Below are positions 1-9,338 of a stretch of 27,699 nt of DNA, piece after piece; the stretch's first letter is position 1, and each line of letters begins with the position of its first letter. The stretch spans positions 1 to 27,699 of the forward strand of contig QKYT01000075.1 in NCBI GenBank assembly GCA_003550305.1, given 5' to 3'. The DNA comes from Glomus cerebriforme (taxonomy: Eukaryota > Glomeromycota > Glomeromycetes > Glomerales > Glomeraceae). A model generated the notes under the pieces. That model saw nothing but the letters and a program-made list of their open reading frames with translations. It had not been told where the DNA came from and did not search any database. A program made the position numbers and the translations under genes.

Positions 1-254
1 TTTTCCTTTAATGTATATAAACCCCTTAAAAAAAATTCCAAAAACGTGCAATATATATGCCTAAGGGTCAGTTTTAAAATTCTAACATACAAATACTAGA
101 TAAAGCTTGAAAGAAAATGAAAGAAAACGGTAAAAAAAAAAGATTGGAGATTATTTGATCATCTAAATTATATTATTAATTGGTGTAACTTAGCGTAACT
201 ATATTCAAATCTTATGATCAACTATGCCAAAACTATGAATAAACCTATTATAGA
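1..254. other. AT-rich spacer
   Basis: No coding sequence, RNA gene or clear repeat structure was recognised here. The sequence is A/T-rich with short homopolymer runs. Confidence 0.6.
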
Positions 255-385
255 GGTTTCGGCAAGTTTTGGCAGTTTCGCAATTTTGACAGGTTTCGCA
301 GTTTCAGCATTTTGGCGTTTCGGCACTATATAAGAGGTTTCACCTTTCAGCATTAGGCCAAACAGGTTTCAGCAAGCAATCTTAA
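255..385 (+). repeat. GTTTCGGCA-type dispersed repeat, copy 1
   Basis: This stretch is built from variants of GTTTCGGCA, TTTTGGCA and GTTTCGCA. Positions 260-305 match the reverse complement of 8854-8899 over about 46 bases, so the two are inverted copies of one dispersed repeat. Copy 1 keeps three CpG sites in the matched core; all three are TpG in the other copy. The repeat class is unknown. No transposase or clear terminal inverted repeat belongs to it. Confidence 0.6.
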
Positions 386-484
386 TACCTATATATTAAT
401 GCTATTTAATATTTTTTTCAATATAATAAATAGTTATAATAAGTAATTATTATATACTGTAATTATAATTTTATTATAGATTTT

Positions 485-1481
485 GTAATTTATTGCCTGG
501 CGATTTATTGAGGACCCCAAAATATATATATAGGGGTAAAGTGACTTTTGAATTTTTTACTAATAGCTCTACACAAGGGTTTTTTATATAATCGCTATGC
601 AAAATTAGTACTTAACATCAGATAATCATGAAAAATAAGCAAATTAATCATCTGACCTCTANTTNTCATATNATTTAGGCTATTATTTTTCAAACATTGT
701 TTAATGAGTTTTTAATTTTTTATTCAAATAAAAATTGTAAATTGTTTCCAACTTTACATTTTAGAATAATTAATTTGAAATAAAAGTTTCTTTTGAAATA
801 TGAAATACTCAAATAAGTGTTATAAATTTATTATTTAAAGTTAAACAATTTATTTATATATAATAAATATAATAAATATAAATCAGCCAAATTAGTACTA
901 AAAATACGCAAATCTAACCTTTTGCTTTTAAAAAAAATTACTAAAAATACGCATTATNAATACCTGACTTTAACCAAAAAAAGCCAAAATAATACACAAA
1001 TCAAAACCTGACTTCAATATTTATCACTATTATGGCTACGCATTTGTTGACCCTACCCCTATATATATATTTCAGGGTCCTATTTATTGCCTGGCGATTT
1101 ATCGCCAGTATTACGTGATTAATAATTCCAGCCAGAATTAAATAATCTGCAATAAAATTGCCTTTTTAGAAATTTTATGTATCCAAAAATTTCAATTTTT
1201 AAGAGAAATAAATTGCATTTTTGGATTGTGTAATATTACCTAAGATCTAAATAAGGAAATTTTAGCCAACATTATAAAATTTGGGCAAAATTAAACATAT
1301 GATGAATAACATATGACAAATAGTATTTATTATACCAAAAAATTCTATCCCTAAAATAAATAGTAAAAATAGAAAACTACAGTGTGATGCAAGGGGTGAC
1401 AAATTATTATATAGTATAAGTTACATGATATAATATATCACGTAACAGAGATAGCGATACATCACCATGGCAATAAATTAC
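485..1481 (+). mobile_element. MITE family 1, copy A (interrupted)
   Basis: Non-autonomous element with a perfect 13-bp terminal inverted repeat: GTAATTTATTGCC at 485-497 and its complement at 1469-1481. Its left end is split by a second MITE at 511-1081. The interior (about 1110-1440) matches copies B (12.9 kb), C (13.3 kb, inverted), D (21.95 kb) and E (22.75 kb, inverted). The best conserved blocks are TTGGGCAAAATTAAACAT, a following AATAACATATGACAAATAG, and AATAAATAGTAAAAAT. The left tip carries a 16-bp hairpin at 1092-1107 (TGGCGAT, TT, ATCGCCA). A possible longer target duplication TTTTATTA flanks the element at 469-476 and 1489-1496. It has lost CpGs that B and C retain, so it is probably an older copy. 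Confidence 0.8.
511..1081. mobile_element. hAT-like MITE with 8-bp target duplication, copy 1 (571 bp)
   Basis: The ends are imperfect inverted repeats of about 35 bp (AGGACCCCAAAATATATATA left; the right end complements to AGGACCCTGAAATATATATA). The element is flanked by identical 8-bp direct repeats ATTTATTG at 503-510 and 1082-1089. An 8-bp duplication is typical of the hAT superfamily. The target was the left inverted repeat of MITE copy A. A related 234-bp element at 14227-14460 has the same AGGAYCCC start and an 8-bp duplication. No coding capacity was seen. It contains three of the window's ambiguous bases (662, 665, 672) and one near 958. Confidence 0.75.
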
Positions 1482-2093
1482 TTTTTTCTTTTATTACTTA
1501 TCTTTAATTAAATATTACAAAAAAATTTTATTTATAAATTATAATTAAAATTTTATTATTGAAAAAAGTATTTAAATAAAAATTTATTAAAATATTTTTA
1601 AAATCTTTAAAATTAGAATTTTTGGGATCTGAATTATTATATTGGCCAATATTAAATATAATTCTAGCCAAATTCAAAAATAATGTAAGCAAATCTATAT
1701 GATTAATTTTAGAAAATTTAGTATTTTTTTATTTTTTTATTTTTCTAAATATCTACTGAAAATTCCTTTTTTTTAAGGAGCTTTTTATAAGAGTAATTAA
1801 AAAAATTTTAGAAAATAAATTAAAAATAAAAAAAGGCTCATTATATACTTTTTTATATCATATATATCACATGATATGAGTTATAGTTTATTTTATCAAA
1901 AAAAAATTAACTAAAATACTAAAATAAACTATACATCACATAAGATTTTTTTATTAGTTAAGCTACAACTATAGCTGCAGCTATAGTTTATTTTTTTTTT
2001 AGGAGATTTAATTGCAATGAATATAGTTTAAATATAATAAAATCAATTTACAAATGCTTTTATTTATTGAATATAGTTAATATATACTAAAAT
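1482..2093. other. AT-rich spacer with small palindromes
   Basis: No gene was recognised. It holds an inverted repeat with perfect 14-bp arms at 1882-1895 and 1920-1933 (TATAGTTTATTTTA), and a perfect 22-bp palindrome at 1967-1988 centred on CTGCAG whose flank repeats the same TATAGTTTATTTT. These may be remnants of one short inverted-repeat element. Confidence 0.6.
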
Positions 2094-2947
2094 TTGTATT
2101 GTTATATGCATTTTCAATATTTTTATATGCATTTTGCAACTAATAATATGTGTTTTTCAACTAACCTAGTGTTGTTATATGCATTTTTAAACTGTTATTA
2201 TTTTACTGTATGTTGTTATACACCTAAAAAAGTGTTACACAATGCATTTTTAATCACGTTGATTGATAAAAAGTTTATTGTGCAATACTTTTTTGGTGTT
2301 AAGCAACACATGGCATATGTTTACACTTTATATGTCTATTTAAAACTTTCTGATGAAAATTTCTGAAGAAAAAGGTCTTTTCAGATATCAGATACTAGTA
2401 AGTAAGTGAATGAGTATTTAGGATAACTAATCACTTTGTTATCTGGATAGTAAGTTGAAACTAAATATCTGAATAAGTTAAAAGCTGTAATAATATAGGC
2501 TGTATAAGTTTTTACTCTGAAGGTAAAACTAATTCAAATCCAAAAATTTTCAAGTGTACTGTTAATAGAGTGTAATAGAGGTATTGGGTAGCAAAAATAA
2601 CAAAAATGGTCTTTGTTTATAGTAGAATTCGACTGGTATCTTAAAATATGTATTGTAATATTTATCTTGATTTTTTTAAAGTTTATACACTCTCAATGCA
2701 TTTCTAATCTCTTAATTCTTTTTTTACTATACTATTAATTAAAAAAGTAATCTGGTAGGAATCACCACTTATTATGTCTAATCATTCTCTTGATTCCTTT
2801 GTTTTTAACTTTTCTTCTTTATATTCAAATAAAAAATTAATTAAGTTTATAATATTAGAGTTAACAATAATTTTATGAGTATTAGTTTACTTTTTAATTG
2901 GTAAATGGTATAGTAGTTTTGAAATAAAAGATATTTTATTATTCAAT
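2094..2947. other. AT-rich spacer, no gene recognised
   Basis: Positions 2094-2366 are open in one frame (90 codons), but the predicted peptide is rich in Phe, Tyr and Met, resembles no known family, and comes partly from three copies of a TTATATGCATTTT motif. It is more likely a chance reading frame in AT-rich DNA. The rest (2370-2947) shows no gene. Confidence 0.5.
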
Positions 2948-3004
2948 TTAAGTTACAAGAACTGAAAATAATTTAAGAAAATTCTCAGAATATTTATACA
3001 AACT

Positions 3005-3190
3005 GAAAATAAAATATAATAAAAAGATATTAATTATCATAAATATAATAAATATAGTAAATATAATAAATATAATAAAAATATTAAAGAAAATAAATAT
3101 ATTAACTATCCTAACTATTATTAAGATCATTAATATCACTACTATCACTAAGATCACTGTGATCATGAAAATCATGATCATAGAGTAGTA
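3005..3190. repeat. Low-complexity ATA/ATC repeats
   Basis: Irregular AAATATAAT-type repeats (about 3030-3080) pass into ATCACTAAG-type repeats (about 3120-3180). A minus-strand reading frame across 2948-3196 gives a peptide of almost only Ile, Phe, Met and Val, which reflects the repeat rather than a gene. Confidence 0.7.
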
Positions 3191-3269
3191 CAGCACGGTA
3201 CAGTAAATCAGCGCAGTATATTCAAAATTCCTTCTTTATATAAAAATACTTCATTATACAAAAATAATA

Positions 3270-3480
3270 AAATAAATAAAATAAATATAATAAATATAAC
3301 AAATATAATAAATATAACAAATATAACAAATATAACAAATATAACAAATATAACAAATATAACAAATATAACAAATATAACAAATATAACTAATATAACA
3401 AATATAACTAATATAATTAATATAATTAATAAAATAAATTTAACTAATCTAATAAATCTAATAATTATAACTAATTAAAC
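3270..3480. repeat. 9-bp tandem array (AAATATAAC)n
   Basis: At least ten consecutive, nearly perfect copies of AAATATAAC occur between about 3310 and 3390. Variants (AAATATAAT, TAATATAAC, TAATATAAT) extend on both sides to about 3270 and 3480. Related AATATAATAA motifs flank the MITE copies at 12.9-13.3 kb, so this sequence type may serve as insertion substrate. No coding role was seen. Confidence 0.85.
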
Positions 3481-4575
3481 TAATCTAATTATTATAACTA
3501 TTATAATTTTTATGATTAAACATGTGACATCACATGATCTACAAATCATGTGATTTTTATTTTCTAACATTTCTTTCCCTTTAAAAAAGTAAACTCCTAA
3601 GAATTAAAGTTCAATTACCAATATTTTAAACTCACTTGAAGATAGTTGTTTAACCATAGAAATTGTTATCTTCTTTGTTCTTTCTATTTGTATTGGGTTG
3701 AATTTGAAAATATAATAAATTTAAATTAAAATCAAGTAATAACTAGGGAACGGTAAACCGTTATTAAGTCCGGAGCGTCAATACTCAAAGTTAAGCATTG
3801 TAACACGGTAGATCAAAAAATAAAGCATAGAACAATAAAATACTAAAATAATGCATGTGACAATCTCATTTAGTTCGTTTAATTAAAATAAAAAAAGTAG
3901 CACATTACATATATAATATACACAAAAACTTAATACAATAATATTAGAATAATAATGTAACAAAAAAAACTAAATAAATACAATAAAACTCCATAAACGA
4001 AACTAATAACATCAAATAATGAACATATGAAACACAAAATAATCTAGACTAATTAGTAAGTACACCCGATCCCATTATTTTAAAACAATTATTTCTATCA
4101 CAGATCAATTAATCTCAAGTGGCTTAGACGTGATAGTGCAAGTATCCACGAAAAAAAGAAGAGAAAAAGAATGAACGAAACCATAAAGGAATGTAAGAAA
4201 TGACCTGACGGAGATAAATACATGATAAAATCATTTAATTTAATTAATAAAAAGTAATAAACAGTACATTACNTAATACTGTATGTTCAGAATTTTAAAA
4301 TATTCTGTTATAATAAAGAAAAATGAATTAAAATAAACAAAATGATGACAAATTATGAACATATGAAACATAAACTGATCTTAACTAATCTAATCCCTAA
4401 CAAGAATTCCTATTATTTTGAAATGATTGTTAACACAATTTGAATTTGTTGAGCGCAAATCAGACAAAATGCTTTTTAGGAATGACCAACTTCTTTTTTT
4501 TTCCTATTTATAACCAACTGGATAGCAAAATAATAATCTTCTTCAGTAAAAACTATACATCTATAAATAAAAAAT
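3481..4575. other. Helitron upstream region with a degenerate direct repeat
   Basis: No gene was recognised. There is a short inverted repeat around 3530-3551 (CACATGAT and ATCATGTG). A block at about 4020-4105 recurs in degenerate form at 4357-4442, about 337 bp downstream; both copies share GAACATATGAAACA and CTATTATTTTGAAA-like segments. This stretch probably belongs at least partly to the 5' non-coding part of the Helitron that follows. No Helitron 5'-TC terminus could be fixed. Confidence 0.45.
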
Positions 4576-7500
4576 ATGAGCAATCAAAACCTTTACACTA
4601 AGAATCCAGAGACACTACGAAAATGTAAAAGCAAAAAAAATGAGACAGATGAACAACAGGAAGAGCAACTCAGATGCAAACGTGATCAAAAATGGCAAAA
4701 AAGAGCAGAAGAAACAAGAGAAAAATGGGAAGAATGACTTATAAGTGTGTGCGAAAGACAAAAGCAAAAAAAGAACCGCTGAGACTGCAGAGGAATGTGA
4801 GAATTGTCTTAACCAGGATAACAACTAAAAACGTGAACTTCAAAGGCAAATAATTGAAAGAAATGACAAAATGACAGTATGAAATCAATCAGTAAATATG
4901 GACATAAACGTTCAACAAAATACCTCTGAGATAAACAACCCCAACCACTCAGCCACTGACATCAATGTGCACGAAAAGCGTATCTTGCAGAACTTCTGGA
5001 ATAAAATCAAGAATATCGAGTACAACGTATGTCCTGCATATAACAAAAGAATTTTGGGGATAACGCTTGTTAAGAGAAAGTGCCGTCGTTATCACACGGA
5101 AAAGACAACACTGAAGAAATTTTCAGAAGAAAACAACATGGATCCAGGTGAAGCACCCAAGGAAATCAAAGGGCTAACGGAAGTAGAAGAGATGCTAATA
5201 GCGCAAGTTTTTACTGTAATGACAGTTTATCAGCTCAAAGGAGGCCAAACTGGTTATAAGGGTAATGTCATTAATTTTCCACAAGATGTAACAGAATTCA
5301 CAACATGACTTCCAAGACATCCATCCACATTAAATGTGCTCCTGGTACAAAGGCAATCAGCAACCAATTTAGCTGAATTCAGAGATTTTATCGTATGCAG
5401 AGACAGGTCATACGCGCATTATTATGGCTAAAATCTAACAATAAATACTATGAAAATATAAATATTGACTATGAAATCATACAAATTTTACCTGAAAATG
5501 GATCTGTAATCAATCTACTCCCTCAAATCCACATTGATCAATCAGCTGAAGAAGGTTCAATCGAAGACGAAAGTAATGATGAAACAATATCAAGCACATT
5601 TGTTCCTTCAATCACACTAACATTCTGAGAGACTACTGCAATTAGTGATACACTTAACTGAATACAAAGCAACGACGCACCCATAATGTGGCCAGAGATT
5701 GAAGGTAGCCCAATTAATGAATTCCAAACACCTGGCTATATTGCAAGAGCATTCCCAACACTTTATCTATACGGTAAAGCTGATCTAAGGTCTGAACGAG
5801 TTAGGGATATAAAACCAGCTGAGTACTTCAAACATTTGCTTTGGTATAAAGATGGAAGATTTGTACAGCACGCATAATAGAGGTACTTCGCTCTAAATTC
5901 CATGATGAGATGGAGGGCCTTGCAGGAAGGAAAGGTGTACATTTGACAGAATCTGAACAATAGTCAACTAGAGGTTACTGATATCCAGGAAATGATAGAA
6001 AATGAAGACAAACAACTTGCAGATAAGATAATGAGATATGGAGAAGGGATAAAAGGATCACGTCAATTCTGGATGGCATGGAGAAATGAACTGTCAGACC
6101 TTATCAAACAAATCGGACACTAAGGTCTAATATTTTTTACGTTCAGCGCTGCAGATCTTCACTGGCTGGAATTACACAAATTAATGCCAAACAGCATAAA
6201 TGAAGGAGATGAGTCAGAGACAGCCAAGCAATGACAACAAAACATCATTGATAACACACATATTGCAGCCTAGTTTTTCACTCAATGATTTGAAAAATTT
6301 CTTACTGACGTTTTGATATCACAATGGGACATAGAAGACTACTGATATCGATATGAATGGCAATACCGCAGAAGTGTACATGTTCATGGAATAGCAAAGA
6401 AGCAGAACATGCCCACTATTGATTGGAACATCATGAAAGAGAACAAAAATAACATGAAAAGCGTAATAAGTTACATAGATTCGATTGTTACTACATCCAA
6501 TCTGGGAATAAATGCAGCAAGGCCCGAGCATCACCCATGCCAAAAAAAATCTAATAAAATCAATGACGAGATACAGGATTATATAGAATTAATTAATAAA
6601 TTACAACAGCACACAATATGTAGTGCGTCGTATTGTCTTCAAGTGAAAAAAGGACAAGAAATATGTAGATTTGGCTATCCAAAAGAGTGCAGTGACCACA
6701 CGATCATCCAGGAGGACAAGAACNGACAGCCAGAATTAATAACGAAAAGAAATGATCAATTAATAAATCCACACAACAGACTCCAACTGCAAGGTTGGAG
6801 AGCAAATGTAGACCTCTAGCCAATTCTCAGCATTTACGCAGCTTTACAATATATATCAAAGTACGCTAGTAAAGCCAAACCCCAAGCAGCAATATTCTCT
6901 GAAATACTTAACTAAATACTCAATAACAGCAATGATACCGATTAATCGCTCTCATCAATACAGAAACTTTTACTCACCAGCATTGCTGAAAGAGATATCT
7001 CAGCGCAAGAAACCTGCTACCTTCTCCTAGGTATTCCCTTATATCATAGCAGCAGAAATTTCATTACTTTAAATCTTAATGAAAAGGCTGCAAGGTGGAT
7101 CCGTAGAACTGGTACTACAAAAATGATGAAACACTGAGACACATCAAAAAACAGGACGTATGACACAATCACACATTAAAAAATACTGGGATCGACCCAC
7201 CGGTCTTGAAGATTTTTCGCTTTTTAAGCTTTACCTGACTCACAAAATGGTCAACAGCATATGGAAAAAGTGCACCAAAGAAAATATCATATGACTTTGG
7301 CTATGGCCATCATCACTGCATAATGGAGAACATTGGAAAGAATTCTGCAGGATCAAGGTACTACTTCACATTTCACACCGTAGTATTCAACAAATCAAAG
7401 AAACTGACAACATCCTATNGTCAACGGTATACACACAACATCTTGAAATGATAAATAGTGACGCAATGGATTTGTTGGGGCAAGCTATTGACAATGAAGA

Positions 7501-7961
7501 AGAGAGCATCGAAGATGAAGAAAGNCAATATGAAGAAGAGGAAGACGAAGAACAAGAAGAATACNGTNNTGACTGNATGTATCTTGCAGAGATGGGCCCA
7601 AACACGAGAATAATTAGCNCATCGGATTTGGGAACCAGGGATATNGATCGGAACCACGATTGGATAAATGATGCATGACAAAACTATTCAGTTGNTGACA
7701 TATCAAACGCGCGTGAATTTATAAAACAAGCCTCAACAAACAGCAAAAAGACAAGTCGAGGAAATAATGACGACGATGTCGATATACAAAAATTAAACCA
7801 AAAGCAAAAGATAGTATTCAACCGAATAGAAAAGCATTACCAAGAAATACTCACGGGAAATCGNGTAGAACNGTTACGATTAATAATTATGGGTACTGCC
7901 GGTACCGGAAAATCTTACTTAATCAAAGCGATTCGAAAGNAACGGAATATGACACTTTGAA
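4576..7961 (+). pseudogene. Helitron Rep/helicase (RepHel) pseudogene, 3'-truncated
   Basis: Helitron proteins combine an HUH rolling-circle endonuclease (Rep) with a PIF1-type SF1 helicase. Here the order is: a Lys/Arg/Glu/Gln-rich N-terminus from ATG 4576; a conserved region (EMLIAQVFTVMTVYQL, then GNVINFPQDV) near 5190-5300; the Helitron-like N domain (5690-6350); the HUH motif HVH at 6379-6387; the catalytic two-tyrosine motif YISKYASK at 6850-6873; an acidic Glu/Asp stretch at about 7490-7565; and the helicase start with Walker A GTAGTGKS at 7892-7915. The reading shifts frame near 4765, 5395 and 7130-7170 and has at least a dozen in-frame stops. From 5395 to about 7130 only stops, no frameshifts, interrupt it. 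Coding similarity ends at about 7940-7961, so nearly the whole helicase is missing. Thirteen ambiguous bases lie within it. It is non-functional as it stands. Confidence 0.93.
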
Positions 7962-8462
7962 ACAAAACACCTTTTTTTTTAATTCTTTTATGAAGATAAA
8001 GTATTTATTTATTTATTTATTTAACTATTTATTTATACAAAAGTTTCATTTTAAGCAAAGTACAAAAAGCAATTACAAAAGTTTTGTTTTGAGTAAAATA
8101 CAAATAAAAGAAATTGAAAATAAAAACTAAAAAGTATTTACAAAAAAATTTCTATTTTTTATTTATATTTTGCTTAAAACGAGGATCAATAAATCAATAA
8201 ATCAAATCAAACACAGACACTTACCATTTTAGGAAAATCAAACGGAGGTAATCACGAAATTGGAAAAAATTAACATCAACTCAAAAAACAAGCGGGCAGA
8301 CAAATGTACACCGGGCCTAGAAATATATAATCCTACGCTAACACTCCAGTCTAATAATCAGTAATTATTTGTTTGACCTTTACTTTCTATTAATTGTCCT
8401 AGATAATAAGTATACATTAAAGACTTTTTTCATTACTTTACTCATAAAGCCCTTAATAAGCA
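7962..8462. other. AT-rich spacer with TTTA microsatellite
   Basis: Unrelated sequence replaces the Helitron here. A short TATT tetranucleotide array lies at about 7999-8035. A small island of near-balanced composition (about 8210-8330) shows no recognised gene. Confidence 0.5.
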
Positions 8463-8655
8463 CTAGTATACTAAACTTATTTTTGCTTTTTCATTTATAC
8501 TATCATTATATAATGGTGAATTAATTTTAATATCTTCTGGTTGTTTATATAAAAGATCTTGTAAAATTTGTTCATAATTACTATTCATTTTCAAACTATA
8601 ATTAAAATTTTTTTTCATTCTTTTTATAATATTATTCTCAGCTTTTTGGTCCTAT
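8463..8655 (-). pseudogene. Unrecognised coding fragment
   Basis: The minus strand is open for about 60 codons, ending at TAG 8465-8463. ATG codons are possible at 8618 and 8588. The peptide has a hydrophilic, codon-like composition (YEQILQDLLYKQPEDI followed by NSPLYNDS), unlike the AT-rich noise nearby. Downstream on the same strand the translation stays protein-like in other frames but is broken by stops, suggesting a remnant of a longer repeated protein. The family was not recognised. Confidence 0.4.
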
Positions 8656-8759
8656 ATCGATCAAACACTTTTTAAATTAATTTTCTAAATAGTAATTAAA
8701 CATCTATTTTATACTAATTATTGAATTAAGCACATAGTTGGATTAATTTTAAATTAGTC

Positions 8760-8960
8760 TAACATAAGGTTGCTTGCCAAAACTAAAAGGTTTTAGCAGA
8801 ATAGTATATATAAAACTGCTGAAACTAGTTTCATGAAATTATTAAGAAATGATAAAATTGCAAAACCTATCAAAATTGCAAAACTGCTAAAACTTGCCAA
8901 ACTGTTTTAGTATTTTGGCATTACTTTTTATATATTTTAATTAGAGTTTCAGCATTTAAA
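8760..8960 (-). repeat. GTTTCGGCA-type dispersed repeat, copy 2 (inverted)
   Basis: Read on the minus strand, the core 8899-8854 matches 260-305 with the three CpGs of that copy replaced by TpG. The flanks also hold repeated AAACTGCTGAAAC and TTGCCAAAAC motifs. No coding sequence. Confidence 0.6.
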
Positions 8961-9179
8961 CTAATTTATAAGGCAATGGGTCTTTAATTATAAGTATATT
9001 CATAGAATATAATAAATGCAGAAAAAATGATTGCTTAAAATAAAATAATTGCTTTATGTTAACATAATATTTAGTAAATAATTTCATTTTTTTATTATCA
9101 AAATTAAAATAATATAATAATGATAATTAATAAATAATAAAATATAATTATAATATAATAAAATAAAAATAAAAATTTT
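8961..9179. other. AT-rich spacer
   Basis: No gene or structured repeat was recognised; mostly ATAATAAT-type low-complexity sequence. Confidence 0.6.
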
Positions 9180-9323
9180 AATATCTATAATATCTTCTAC
9201 ATCAGAATCTATCCCTTTTTCTATTTCTTCTTCTACTATCTCTACTTCTCGATCAATTCTGAGAATAGAATCTCCTTTCTCTTCTTTCTCTTCTTAAAGA
9301 TCATAACCTGTACTAGTATTCAT
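9180..9323 (-). pseudogene. Acidic N-terminal coding scrap, family unknown
   Basis: From ATG 9323-9321 the minus strand reads a Glu/Asp-rich peptide of about 48 residues (REVEIVEEEIEKG and SDVEDIIDI) with one in-frame TAA at codon 10. It then dissolves into AT-rich sequence. Acidic N-termini are common in transposase-derived proteins, but no family motif is present. The inverted-repeat element starting near 9339 lies just upstream of the start codon and may have separated this fragment from its promoter. Confidence 0.4.
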
Positions 9324-9338
9324 ATTAACAGCAATCGT

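Noticed and set aside
2094..2366. 90-codon plus-strand reading frame
   Set aside because: AT-rich, partly built from three TTATATGCATTTT repeats, no family resemblance; retained only as a note.
2425..2449. Match of ATCACTTTGTTATCTGGA to 12141-12163 near the gypsy LTR
   Set aside because: About 20 bases match, but surrounding similarity is too weak to call a second LTR.
2948..3196. 82-codon minus-strand reading frame with membrane-like composition
   Set aside because: The Ile/Phe/Met-rich peptide comes from ATA/ATC simple repeats.
3270..3480. CRISPR-like regular repeat
   Set aside because: A 9-bp contiguous tandem without spacers in a eukaryote-type context.
3775..3815. 5S rRNA-like stretch (CTCAAAGTTAAGCA near 3784-3797)
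   Set aside because: It resembles the 5S internal box A only; the remaining promoter boxes and the 5S fold are not visible, so it is most likely chance.
4615..4824. 69-codon minus-strand reading frame with hydrophobic peptide
   Set aside because: Antisense of the Lys/Glu-rich Helitron N-terminus.
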